Origin: Novosphingobium sp.
GTDB taxonomy: Bacteria; Pseudomonadota; Alphaproteobacteria; Sphingomonadales; Sphingomonadaceae
Assembly: GCA_016719755.1 (NCBI GenBank)
Contig: JADJYM010000013.1
Coordinates: 64,501-128,500 of the forward strand
DNA: 64,000 nucleotides
Reading direction: 5' to 3'
Below are positions 52,959-61,933 of the stretch, one piece after another; positions within the stretch are counted from its first letter, which is position 1, and the number at the start of each line of letters is the position of its first letter. The notes beneath the pieces were generated by a model. The model had not been told where the DNA came from. It saw nothing but the letters and a program-made list of their open reading frames with translations, and made no database searches. The position numbers and the translations under genes are program-made.

Positions 52959-54814
52959 AATATCTGTTTTTACTGGGTTGTTGTTGTCTGTCCTCCGCCC
53001 CGGCGCTGGCGCGGGATGCCGCTGTCGATGATGAGCCGGGGGAGCAGGTCATCCTGCACCACCCGCCCCGCGACACCTATATCACTGTGGTCGCAACCGG
53101 GCAGGAAGAACCGCTGGTCCGCTCTGGCCAGTCAATCAGCGTGGTCGCCCGGGACGAGATCGAGGCGGTGCAGGGGCCGGACCTGACCCGCGTGCTGGAA
53201 CGCCTGCCCGGCGTCACTACCGCGCGCAGCGGCGGTCTTGGCAGCCAGACCAGCCTGTTCGTGCGCGGCGCCAATTCGCAGCAATTGCTGGTGACGGTCG
53301 ACGGCGTGAGGATGGCGGACGTGGCCGCGCCCAGCGGCGGGTTCGATCTTGGCACCCTGCTGACCGGCAGCATCGGCAAGCTGGAACTGCTGCGCGGATC
53401 GAACAGCGTCGCCTGGGGCAGCGATGCCATGGGCGGGGTGCTGGCGGTGACCACCAGGGTGCCCGGCGGCCTGACCGGATCGCTGGAATACGGCGCGCAC
53501 GACAGCCTGACCGCGGCGGCCAGTGCCGGAACCGGGGGCGATGGCTACAGCCTGGCAGTCAGCGGCGGCTATACCCGAACCGACGGGATTTCCGCTTACG
53601 CCGCCGGAACCGAACCGGACGGCTTCCGCCAGTGGCATGGCACTGTGCAGGGCGGGGCAGAGCTGACCTCTGGCCTGTGGTTGCGCGCGGTTGGCCGCTA
53701 TGCCGACAGCACGGTCGATTTCGATGGCTATCCCGCGCCCAGCTACAGCTTTGCCGACACGTCCGAATACCAGACCACCCGGCAGGGGTCGGGCCGGATC
53801 GGGCTGGAATACACCGGCAAGGGGCTGAAGCTGGCGGGCGGGATCGCGCTGTCCGATACGCGCCGCGCCTATTTCGACCCGACTTACGCCGCCACGCCGA
53901 ATTTTGAAACGGCCGGGCGCAGCTGGCGCGCGGACCTTAAGGGCCGCGCCGACCTTAGCGACGAATTCGTGCTGGATTTCGGCGCGGACAGCGAATGGAC
54001 GCGCTTTTCGACCACCTATGACGCGCGACAGGACGCGCGGCTGAGCAGCGGCCATGTGCTGTTGGGCTATCACGGCGACGGGGTTCACCTGACCGGCGGG
54101 GTGCGGCTGGATGACCATGACCGGTTCGGATCGCATTGGACCTTCGGCGCCAACGGCGCAGTCGAACTGGCCGAGGGCTTGCGGCTGCGCGCCAGCTTTG
54201 GCGAGGGGTTCAAGGCGCCGACGCTCTACCAGCTCTATGGCTATGGCGGGAACGTGGCGCTGCGGCCGGAAACCTCCACCGCGTTCGATGCCGGGATCGA
54301 ACTGGGCGACCGGGGCGGGTATCGCCACTTCGCCGTCACCCTCTTCCGCCGCGACAGTCGCAACCTGATCGATTACGTTTCGCCCGGCGGTTACTTCAAC
54401 ACCGCCCGCGCCCGCGCCGAAGGGGTTGAAGCGGAACTGACCGGCGAACTGACCGAAGGGCTGCGCGGCTATGCCAGTTACAGCTACACCAGGTCCGTCA
54501 ACCGCCAAACCGGCAAGGATCTGGCCCGCCGCCCGCGCCATGCCTTCAGCACCGGCGTGGACTGGACCACTCCGTTGGCCGACCTGAAACTGGGCGCGGA
54601 TCTGCGGGTGCTGTCCGGCAGCTTCGACGATGCCGGAAACTTCACCCGGCTGGACGGCTTCGCGCTGGTAACGGTGCGCGCCAGCCTGCCGGTGACCGAG
54701 CAGGTGGAACTGTTCGGGCGGATCGAAAACCTGGGCAACAAGCAATACCAGACGGTCGCGGGCTATGGCACTTATGGCCGCTCCGCCTATGCGGGGCTGC
54801 GCGCGCGGTGGTAA
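52955..54814 (+). CDS. btuB: TonB-dependent vitamin B12 receptor
   Basis: This 619-aa outer-membrane receptor has a signal peptide (KYLFLLGCCCLSSAPALA), a TonB box DTYITVVATGQ, a plug domain (SVVARDEIEAVQGPDLTRVLERLPGV, LFVRGANSQQLLVTVDGVRM, ELLRGSNSVAWGSDAMGGVL) and a barrel ending in a Trp (GLRARW). The GTG start has GGAGGA 7 nt upstream. Control by the cobalamin riboswitch and the downstream btuFCD-like genes identify it as the cobalamin or cobinamide receptor. Confidence 0.94.
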   Translation: MKYLFLLGCCCLSSAPALARDAAVDDEPGEQVILHHPPRDTYITVVATGQEEPLVRSGQSISVVARDEIEAVQGPDLTRVLERLPGVTTARSGGLGSQTSLFVRGANSQQLLVTVDGVRMADVAAPSGGFDLGTLLTGSIGKLELLRGSNSVAWGSDAMGGVLAVTTRVPGGLTGSLEYGAHDSLTAAASAGTGGDGYSLAVSGGYTRTDGISAYAAGTEPDGFRQWHGTVQGGAELTSGLWLRAVGRYADSTVDFDGYPAPSYSFADTSEYQTTRQGSGRIGLEYTGKGLKLAGGIALSDTRRAYFDPTYAATPNFETAGRSWRADLKGRADLSDEFVLDFGADSEWTRFSTTYDARQDARLSSGHVLLGYHGDGVHLTGGVRLDDHDRFGSHWTFGANGAVELAEGLRLRASFGEGFKAPTLYQLYGYGGNVALRPETSTAFDAGIELGDRGGYRHFAVTLFRRDSRNLIDYVSPGGYFNTARARAEGVEAELTGELTEGLRGYASYSYTRSVNRQTGKDLARRPRHAFSTGVDWTTPLADLKLGADLRVLSGSFDDAGNFTRLDGFALVTVRASLPVTEQVELFGRIENLGNKQYQTVAGYGTYGRSAYAGLRARW

Positions 54815-55635
54815 GGCGGCTCGCCTGTCTCGCCGCGCTGGCGCTGGCGGCCTGCTCTGCCGCGCCCGCGCGCGAGGCGGCGAGTGCGCTGCCCCGGCTG
54901 GTGAGCCTTAATCCCTGCACCGACGCGATCCTGGCCGAAGTGGCCGATCCCGAACAGTTGCTGGCGGTCTCCGCTTACAGCCACGATCCCGCCTCCAGCT
55001 CGATGGATCTGGCGAAAGCCCGGCAATTCCGCGCCACCGGGGGCAGCGTCGAGGAGATCCTTGCGCTGCGTCCCGATGTGGTGGTGGGAGCCAGCTTCAT
55101 GCCCCCCGCCACTGCGCAGGCGCTGGAGCAGCTGGGGTTCCGGCTGGAGCGGTTCGGGATTGCCCCCACGGTGGAGGAGAGCAAGGCGCAGGTGAGGCAG
55201 CTTGCGGCGCTGGCCGGGCATCCTGAACGGGGTGAGGCGCTGGTCGCGCGGATCGATGTCGCGCTGGCGCGCGCCGCGCCGCCGCCCGGCGCGCCGGTTG
55301 CGGCGGTGGTCTGGCAATCGGGCGGGATTGTGGGCGGGGCGGACACGCTGGTTTCCGATGTGCTGGTGCGCACCGGCTTTGCCAACATGGCGGCGCAGGA
55401 GGGGCTGCGGCAGGCCGACCACCTGCCGCTCGAAGCCATGATCGCCCGCCCGCCGCGCGTGATTTTCGCCGCTGGCGCCCATGAGGCGAACGAGGACCGG
55501 ATGCTGGCCCATCCCGCGCTCAGCCGGATCAGGGACACGCGGCGCGAACCGCTCGATCCCGCGCTGCTGTGGTGCGGCGGGCCGACCATTGTGCGCCTGG
55601 CCGAGCGGCTGGCAGAGGCCCGGCGGACGCGATGA
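54808..55635 (+). CDS. btuF: Vitamin B12 ABC transporter substrate-binding lipoprotein
   Basis: This 275-aa protein has a lipoprotein signal (LAALALAACSAAPAR) followed by a type III periplasmic binding fold: RLVSLNPCTDAILAEVADPEQLLAVSAYSHDP and RATGGSVEEILALRPDVVVGASF. The GTG start overlaps the end of btuB by 7 bp. It delivers cobalamin to BtuC in the periplasm. Confidence 0.92.
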   Translation: MVRRLACLAALALAACSAAPAREAASALPRLVSLNPCTDAILAEVADPEQLLAVSAYSHDPASSSMDLAKARQFRATGGSVEEILALRPDVVVGASFMPPATAQALEQLGFRLERFGIAPTVEESKAQVRQLAALAGHPERGEALVARIDVALARAAPPPGAPVAAVVWQSGGIVGGADTLVSDVLVRTGFANMAAQEGLRQADHLPLEAMIARPPRVIFAAGAHEANEDRMLAHPALSRIRDTRREPLDPALLWCGGPTIVRLAERLAEARRTR

Positions 55636-56594
55636 CCCGTCCGGTTCCCCTGCTGCTCATCGGACTGACGCTGGCCGTGCCGCTTTCCTTGCTGGCGGGG
55701 CGGGTGTGGCTCGATCCATTCGCCAATCTGCCCGATAATGCGCTGATAATCCTTCTGGAACTGCGCCTGCCGCGCGCCCTGCTGGCGCTGTTGATCGGGG
55801 CGGGTCTGGGGGCTTCGGGCGCGGCGATGCAGGGCTATCTGCGCAATCCGCTGGCCGATCCCGGGCTGTTCGGGATCGCGCCCGGCGCGGCGCTGGGGGC
55901 GGTACTGAGCTTCTGGACCGGCTGGGCGGCGCAGCCCTATGCGCTGCCCGCCTTTGCCCTGGCGGGCGCGGCGGGAGCGATGGCGCTGCTGGCGCTGATT
56001 GCCGGGCGCAGCGGCTCGGTCACGCTGTTCACGCTGGCGGGAATGATGATCGCCAGCCTGGCGGGCGCCTTGATGAGCCTCGCCATCAGCCTCTCGCCCA
56101 CGCCCTTCGCGATGAGCGAGATCGTTACCTGGCTGATGGGTGCGGTCAGCGACCGGTCGTGGCGCGACGTGGGGCTTGCGCTGGTGCCGACGCTGGCCGG
56201 GATCGCCCTGCTGCGCATGGCCGGACCGGCGCTCGACGCGCTGACGCTGGGCGCGGCGTCGGCGCGCTCGCTGGGGGTGGAGCCGCGCCGCCTTCAGGCG
56301 CTGATGGTCGCGGGCGTGGGGCTGTGCGTCGGTTCGGGCGTGGCGGTGGCCGGGATCATCGGCTTCGTCGGCCTGATCGTGCCGCATCTGATGCGCCGCT
56401 TTACCGATCGCCGCCCCTCGCAGCTGATCGTGCCGAGCGCGCTGGCGGGCGCGCTGGTGCTGCTGGCGGCGGATGTGCTGTGCCGGGTATTGCCGCTTGC
56501 GGGCGGCGAACTGCGGCTGGGTATCGCGCTCTCGCTGCTGGGGGCGCCGTTCTTCCTGATGCTGCTGCTGAAGATGCGGAGGGAACTGGCGTGA
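55632..56594 (+). CDS. btuC: Vitamin B12 ABC transporter permease
   Basis: This 320-aa FecCD/BtuC-type permease has about ten membrane segments. Typical stretches are RLPRALLALLIGAGLGASGAAMQGYLRNPLADPGLFGIAPGAALG, WLMGAVSDRSW and GFVGLIVPHLMRRFTDRRPSQLIVPSALAGALVLLAADVLCR. The start overlaps the btuF stop (ATGA). Confidence 0.93.
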   Translation: MTRPVPLLLIGLTLAVPLSLLAGRVWLDPFANLPDNALIILLELRLPRALLALLIGAGLGASGAAMQGYLRNPLADPGLFGIAPGAALGAVLSFWTGWAAQPYALPAFALAGAAGAMALLALIAGRSGSVTLFTLAGMMIASLAGALMSLAISLSPTPFAMSEIVTWLMGAVSDRSWRDVGLALVPTLAGIALLRMAGPALDALTLGAASARSLGVEPRRLQALMVAGVGLCVGSGVAVAGIIGFVGLIVPHLMRRFTDRRPSQLIVPSALAGALVLLAADVLCRVLPLAGGELRLGIALSLLGAPFFLMLLLKMRRELA

Positions 56595-57328
56595 TGGGTG
56601 GTGACCTGCACGCGGACAAGGTGGCGCTTGCTGGCCGCCTGCTGGACATCTCCGCCACTCTGCGCCCCGGCGAAGTCACCGCGATCTGCGGGCCTAACGG
56701 GGCGGGCAAGTCCAGCCTGCTTTCGTGCCTTGCCGGATTGCTGGCCCCGGATGGCGGCCAGGTGGCGCTGGGTGGCACGCTGCTCACCGCCCTGCCACCG
56801 CGCGAGCGGGCGCGGGCGATCGGCTATCTGCCGCAGACCGCGGAGGCCGCCTGGGACATTTCGGTCGAAACACTGGCCGGGCTGGGCCGCATCCCGTGGG
56901 GCGATGCGGCTGCCGGGCCGGTCGAAGCCGCGCTGGAGGCGCTCCAGCTTCGGGATCTGCGCGCCCGGCCATTGTCGCGCCTGTCCGGCGGGGAGCGCGC
57001 GCGGGCGCTGCTGGCGCGGGTTCTGGCCGGTCAGCCGCGCTGGCTGCTGGCCGACGAGCCGCTCGCCAATCTTGATCTTGCCCACGGCGCGGCGCTGGTC
57101 GCGCGGCTGCGGGGGCTGGCGGCGCAGGGCATGGGGGTGGTGCTGGTGCTCCACGACCTGGCCCAGGCCATGAACCACGCCGACCGGGTGCTGGTGCTGA
57201 GCGGCGGGCGCCTGATTGCCGACGGCCCGCCGGACGAGGCACTGCACCAGGATGTGATCGCGGGCGTCTGGGGGATCAAGGCGCGCTGGCTGGGCGATGC
57301 CGGCCACCGCGCCCTGGCGCTGGGGTAA
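56594..57328 (+). CDS. btuD: Vitamin B12 ABC transporter ATPase
   Basis: This 244-aa ABC ATPase has Walker A CGPNGAGKSSLL, Q-loop GYLPQTAEAAWD, signature LSRLSGGERARALLAR, Walker B WLLADEPLANLD and switch His VLVLHDLAQAMNHADRV. The ATG shares one base with the btuC stop; a GTG three bases earlier is equally possible. It energises BtuC. Confidence 0.93.
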   Translation: MGGDLHADKVALAGRLLDISATLRPGEVTAICGPNGAGKSSLLSCLAGLLAPDGGQVALGGTLLTALPPRERARAIGYLPQTAEAAWDISVETLAGLGRIPWGDAAAGPVEAALEALQLRDLRARPLSRLSGGERARALLARVLAGQPRWLLADEPLANLDLAHGAALVARLRGLAAQGMGVVLVLHDLAQAMNHADRVLVLSGGRLIADGPPDEALHQDVIAGVWGIKARWLGDAGHRALALG

Positions 57329-57340
57329 ACCAGCCGGACG

Positions 57341-57425
57341 TTCGTCATTGCGAGGACGAAGCCCGAAGCAATCCAGAGTGGTTTGCGCGGCCCTGGATTG
57401 CTTCGCTGCGCTCGCAATGACGAGC
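57341..57425. repeat. Intergenic palindromic repeat, GTCATTGCGAGG family, copy 3
   Basis: It runs from TTCGTCATTGCGAGG through GAAGCAATCCAG and CTGGATTGCTTC to CTCGCAATGACGA. The two halves are near-exact reverse complements around a GGTTTGCGCGGCC core that is also present in copy 2. It lies between the convergent btuD and the M3 peptidase gene, where it could act as a bidirectional transcript end. Confidence 0.85.
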
Positions 57426-57446
57426 GGTTGATGGAAGGCGGCGCTT

Positions 57447-59618
57447 CTACTTCAGTCCGCGCGCCTTCAGCATCGGCTCGACCCCCGGATCGCGGCCCGC
57501 GAAGGCGCGGTACATTTCCGCATAGTCGCGGCTGTTGCCCTGGCTGAGCACCATGTCGCGGAATCGCTGACCGTTGGCGCGGGTCATGCCGCCGTTGTCC
57601 ACGAACCACTGGTAGGCATCATGATCGAGCATCTCGGTCCACAGGTAGGCGTAATAGCCCGCCGCATAGCCGCCGCCCCAGATGTGGCGGAAATAGCTGG
57701 TGCGATAGCGCGGAGGGATGCGCGCGATGTCGAGCCCGGTCGCGGCGAGCGCCTGCCTTTCAAACGCATCGGGATCCTGCTGCCCGGCGCTGGCAGGGAG
57801 CGCATGCCACTTCTGATCGAGCAGCGCGGCGGAAACCAGTTCGCCCAGCGCATACCCCTGGTTGAACCGCTGTGCCTTCTGCACCCGCTCGACCAGAGCC
57901 TTTGGCATGGGTTCGCCAGTCTTGTAGTGCTTGGCGAAGTTGGCGAACACGCGCGGCTCCATCATCCAGTTCTCGTTGAACTGGCTGGGGAACTCCACGA
58001 AATCGCGCGCGGTGTTGGCCCCGGCGATCGAGGGGTAGCGCTGGTTCGAGAGGATGCCGTGCAGGGCATGGCCGAATTCGTGGAACATGGTGTTCGCATC
58101 GTCGAAGCTGATCAGCTGCGGCTGGCCGGGTGCGGGCTTGGGCGAGTTCTGGACGTTGAACACCACCGGCCTGGTCCCGAACAGGTGCGACTGTTCGACG
58201 AAGTTCGACATCCACGCGCCGCCCTGCTTGTTGTCGCGCGTCCACGGGTCGAAATAGAACAGCGCAAGTTCGCTGCCGTCGGCATCGTAGACGGTGTAGA
58301 CGGTTACGTCCGGGTGATAGACCGGCAGGTCGGTGCGCTTCCTGAAGGTCAGCCCGTAAAGCTGGCCCGCAGCAAAGAACACGCCGTTTTCCAGCACGTT
58401 GGTGATCTCGAAATAGGGCTTCACCTGGCTTTCGTCGATGTCGTACTTCGCCTTGCGGACCTTCTCGGCATAGAAATCCCAGTCCCATGGCTGGACGGTG
58501 AGCCGGCCGCCGGTCTTGCGGATCATCGCGTTGATCTCGGCAACCTCGCGGCCCTGCTGCCGGGCCAGCGCGGGCACCAGCCCTTCCATGAAGCGGATCG
58601 CGGTGGCGGGGTTCTTCGCCATCTGGTCGCTCATGGTGAAACTGGCAAAGTCGCCATAGCCAAGCAGCCGGGCCTTTTCGGCGCGCAGCCGGGCGAGTTC
58701 GGCGATCAGTGCGCGGGTATCGTTGGCATCGCCGCGCAGGGCGCGGGTCGAGGCGGCCTCGAACAGGGCGCGGCGGGTATCGCGGCTGGTCAGGTTCACC
58801 AGCAGCGGCTGCTGCGTGGTGTTCTGCAGCGCAAGCACGTACTTGCCCTTCAGCCCCCGGTCCTCGGCGGCCTTGGCGGCGGCGGCGATGTCGGCGGGGG
58901 AAAGGCCCGCCAGCTTGGCCTTGCTGTCCACCACCAGCGCGGCATCCCGGGTCGCGGCGGTCAGTTTCTGGCCAAAGTCGGTCTGGAGCGTCGAGATCCG
59001 GCCGTTGAGCGCTTTCAGCTGCTCCTTCTGGGCGGAATCGAGCAGCGCGCCGTTCTGGACGAAGCGTTCGTGCGTCAGGGTCAGCAGGCGCAGCTGGTCG
59101 GGCGCCAGGTTCAGGCTGGCGCGCTGGTCGTAGAGCGTCTTGACCCGGGCAAACAGCTTGTCGTTGAGGTAGATCGCATCGCGCAGCGCGGCCAGCTTGG
59201 GCGCGATTTCGCTGTCGATCCTGTCGAGCGTCGGATTGGTGTTGGCAGCGGTCAGCGCGCTGAACACCGCATTGGCGCGGTCCAGCATCTGGCCCGAACG
59301 CTCCATCGCCTCCAGCGTGTTGGCAAAGGTCGGAGCCTCGGGGTTATTGGCGATTGCCTCGATCTCGGCGCGCTTGATGGCGATGCCCTGTTCGATCGCG
59401 GGCTGGAAATCGCTGTCCTTGATCCTGGAGAAGTCGGGTGCCTGGAATGGCAGGCTGGACGGCTGGGCGAACACGCCGGTGCCCTCGGGAATGACCGGCG
59501 CATAAGGCGCGGGGGCAGGGCTGGCAGCGGCAACGGGGGGAGGGGTCACAAGGGCCTCCTTGGGAGCGCAGGCGGCAAGGGCCAGCGCGGTGAGCGGAAA
59601 AAGGGCAAGACTACGCAT
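57447..59618 (-). CDS. dcp: M3 family peptidyl-dipeptidase (Dcp-like) lipoprotein
   Basis: This 723-aa zinc metallopeptidase has the active-site HEFGHALHG and the distal Glu segment ARDFVEFPSQFNENWM. A lipoprotein signal (FPLTALALAACAPKE) suggests an envelope location, unlike cytosolic Dcp of enterics. It releases dipeptides from peptide C-termini. GGAGGA precedes the ATG at 59618. An M13 oligopeptidase gene lies upstream on the same strand, suggesting joint peptide use. Confidence 0.93.
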   Translation of the reverse strand: MRSLALFPLTALALAACAPKEALVTPPPVAAASPAPAPYAPVIPEGTGVFAQPSSLPFQAPDFSRIKDSDFQPAIEQGIAIKRAEIEAIANNPEAPTFANTLEAMERSGQMLDRANAVFSALTAANTNPTLDRIDSEIAPKLAALRDAIYLNDKLFARVKTLYDQRASLNLAPDQLRLLTLTHERFVQNGALLDSAQKEQLKALNGRISTLQTDFGQKLTAATRDAALVVDSKAKLAGLSPADIAAAAKAAEDRGLKGKYVLALQNTTQQPLLVNLTSRDTRRALFEAASTRALRGDANDTRALIAELARLRAEKARLLGYGDFASFTMSDQMAKNPATAIRFMEGLVPALARQQGREVAEINAMIRKTGGRLTVQPWDWDFYAEKVRKAKYDIDESQVKPYFEITNVLENGVFFAAGQLYGLTFRKRTDLPVYHPDVTVYTVYDADGSELALFYFDPWTRDNKQGGAWMSNFVEQSHLFGTRPVVFNVQNSPKPAPGQPQLISFDDANTMFHEFGHALHGILSNQRYPSIAGANTARDFVEFPSQFNENWMMEPRVFANFAKHYKTGEPMPKALVERVQKAQRFNQGYALGELVSAALLDQKWHALPASAGQQDPDAFERQALAATGLDIARIPPRYRTSYFRHIWGGGYAAGYYAYLWTEMLDHDAYQWFVDNGGMTRANGQRFRDMVLSQGNSRDYAEMYRAFAGRDPGVEPMLKARGLK

Positions 59619-59688
59619 CGTTGGGTCCTCCAACGGACGAGGGCCGACGCGCGGCGCCGCCCTCAAACCGGAAATCAGGGGCGGGTGA

Positions 59689-61743
59689 TCACCAGATCTT
59701 CGCGCGCTTTTCGGGCGCGATGTACAGCTTGTCGCCCTGCTTGACGCCGAACGCATCGTACCAGGCGTCAATGTTGCGGACCGGGCCGAACAGGCGGAAC
59801 CGGTCCGGGCTGTGCGGATCGGTCGCGACCTGCTGGCGCAGCGAATCCTCGCGGGTCTTGGACCGCCAGGCCTGCGCCCAGCCCCAGAACAGGCGCTGCT
59901 TGCCGGTCAGCCCGTCGAGCACCGGCGGCTCGGCCCCGTTCAGCGACATCAGATAGGCGTCATAGGCAATTTGCAGACCCGCGTGGTCGGCGATGTTCTC
60001 GCCCATGGTGAGGTCCGGATTGATGAAGGCGCCGGGGACGGCCTCATACCTGGCGTACTGTTCGCCCAGAACCCTGGCGCGTTCCTCGAACCTTTTGCCG
60101 TCGCCTTCGGCCCACCAGTCACGCACCGCGCCGGTGGCGTCGATCTTGCGGCCCTGGTCGTCGAAGCCATGGGTGATCTCGTGGCCGATGATCGCGCCGA
60201 TCGCGCCATAGTTGACCGCATCGTCGGCATTGGGATCGAACAGCGGGGCCTGGAGGATGCCCGCCGGGAACACGATCTTGTTTTCCAGCCCGCCGTTGTA
60301 GGCGTTCACCGTCTGCGGGTTCATGCCCCACTTCTTGCGGTCGACCTTCTTGCCAAGGTCGCTCATCGCGTAGTCCGCGTTGAACTTTCCGGCGCGCTGG
60401 ACATTGCCGTAAAGGTCGCCCGCATCGATGACGAGCGCATCATAGCTGCGGAACGTGTCGGGATAGCCAACCATCACGTCCATCCGCGACAGCTTGAGCA
60501 GCGCGGCTTCCTTGGTGGCGGGGCTCATCCAGTCGTTGGACCTGATCCGCCCGGCCATGGCGACCTTCAGGTTGGCGACCAGCGCATCCATCTTGGCCTT
60601 GGACGAGGCGGGGAAGTGGCGGGCGACATAGTCCTGACCCACCAGATCGCCCAGCGAGGTATCGACCAGGCTCACCGCGCGCTTCCAGCGCGGCCGGATC
60701 TGGCCCACGCCCGACAGCGACCGGGTATATTCAAAGCGGCTGTCGACCATCGCCCTGGTGAGATAGGGCGAGGCCTGGCTGGCGATGTGGAACTGCTGCC
60801 ACAGCTTGAGCGTGGCAAGCGGGGTTTCGGCGTAGAGCGCGGCAAGATCGCGCACCGCGGTGTTCTCGCCCACCAGGATGCGCGTCTGCGGGGCGATGCC
60901 CGCGCCCGCGAAATAGGCCGTCCAGTCGATGCCGGGGGCATAGCTGGCCAGTTCGGCGGTGGAATAGATGTTGTTGATCTTGGTGATGTCGCGGCGGTCG
61001 GCGATCTTCCAGCTCTTTTCCGCGACCCTGCTTTCGAAAGCGAAGATCGCCTCGGCCGCCGCCTTGGGGTTGGGGTTGCCGATCGCCTTCATCGTCCGCT
61101 CAAGGTAGGCGCGGTAGGCGTCACGCTGCTTGGCGAACTGCGGCGCGGTGTAATATTCGCGCTCGGGCAGACCGAGGCCGCTCTGCCCCAGGCCCAGGAT
61201 GTTCATTTCCGGATTGGCGGTATCGGGCAGCACGCCCATGTCGACCAGGGTGATTCCGAACTTGCCGTTGGTGCCGCCCATGAACCGCGCGAAATCGGCC
61301 TTGGTCCTGAGTTTGGCGACGGCGGCGAGATCCTTCTTCAGCGGGGCAAGGCCCAGCTTCTCGATCTTCGCCTCGTCCATGAAGCTGGCATAGAGCGCGC
61401 CGTACTTGCTGCTGGCCGGGGCCTTGGTGATCAGTTCGCGCAGCTGGCTAGAGGTCCGCTCGCTCAGGTCATAGAAGGTGCCGACGCTGGGGCGGTCGGC
61501 CGGAATTTCGGTGGCATCGTCCCACTTGCCCGAAGTGTGGCGGAAGAAGTCGTCGCCTGCGCGTGCGCTGGTATCGCCGCCAGCCAGATCGACGCCCCAG
61601 GCGCCGATCGCGGCCTTCGCCGGGGCGTGGCCAGCGTGGGCTGCATGATCATGGGCGGCGGGGGTGGCGGCGGTCTGGGCAGTCAGCGGCGCGGCGGCCA
61701 GTGCGCAAAGCGCTGCGGTAGCCAGAAGGTGGCGCGATTTCAT
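59689..61743 (-). CDS. M13 family metalloendopeptidase (PepO/neprilysin-like)
   Basis: This 684-aa protein has a signal peptide (HLLATAALCALAAAPLTAQ) and a His-rich linker (AAHDHAAHAGHAPAK). The catalytic zinc motif is HEITHGFDDQG, with a second part ENIADHAGLQIAY and substrate residues VNAYNGGLENKIVFPAGIL. The C-terminus ends KIW, where the family often has CxVW. It is expected to be periplasmic. The ATG at 61743 follows GGAG at a long spacing. Confidence 0.93.
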   Translation of the reverse strand: MKSRHLLATAALCALAAAPLTAQTAATPAAHDHAAHAGHAPAKAAIGAWGVDLAGGDTSARAGDDFFRHTSGKWDDATEIPADRPSVGTFYDLSERTSSQLRELITKAPASSKYGALYASFMDEAKIEKLGLAPLKKDLAAVAKLRTKADFARFMGGTNGKFGITLVDMGVLPDTANPEMNILGLGQSGLGLPEREYYTAPQFAKQRDAYRAYLERTMKAIGNPNPKAAAEAIFAFESRVAEKSWKIADRRDITKINNIYSTAELASYAPGIDWTAYFAGAGIAPQTRILVGENTAVRDLAALYAETPLATLKLWQQFHIASQASPYLTRAMVDSRFEYTRSLSGVGQIRPRWKRAVSLVDTSLGDLVGQDYVARHFPASSKAKMDALVANLKVAMAGRIRSNDWMSPATKEAALLKLSRMDVMVGYPDTFRSYDALVIDAGDLYGNVQRAGKFNADYAMSDLGKKVDRKKWGMNPQTVNAYNGGLENKIVFPAGILQAPLFDPNADDAVNYGAIGAIIGHEITHGFDDQGRKIDATGAVRDWWAEGDGKRFEERARVLGEQYARYEAVPGAFINPDLTMGENIADHAGLQIAYDAYLMSLNGAEPPVLDGLTGKQRLFWGWAQAWRSKTREDSLRQQVATDPHSPDRFRLFGPVRNIDAWYDAFGVKQGDKLYIAPEKRAKIW

Positions 61744-61908
61744 GGTGTTGCGAACTCCGGTTTTTATGGGCGCAGTCGGCTGATTGGCCGGACGCCGGTC
61801 TGCCGCCTGCCTCGCGCGCGGCCCCAGATGTGTCAATGTCGTTCGCAGAACGCCATGTGCGGTTGGTCGGGCGGTGGTGAAAGCCGGGTGCCGGGCCTTG
61901 CGGGAATC

Positions 61909-61923
61909 GAACAGATGTGGAAC
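61909..61923. promoter_or_regulatory. LexA (SOS) box of the alphaproteobacterial type
   Basis: GAACAGATGTGGAAC is, on the other strand, GTTC-N7-GTTC, the direct-repeat SOS box of alphaproteobacteria. It ends 10 bp before the uvrA ATG, so the uvrA leader must be very short or the box lies just after the transcription start. Confidence 0.75.
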
Positions 61924-61933
61924 AGCGCATTCC

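Noticed and set aside
61841-61851. GTTC-GCA-GAAC palindrome as a second LexA box
   Set aside because: The alphaproteobacterial box is a direct repeat with a 7-bp spacer; this inverted 3-bp-spaced pair does not fit, and a proper box lies at 61909-61923.
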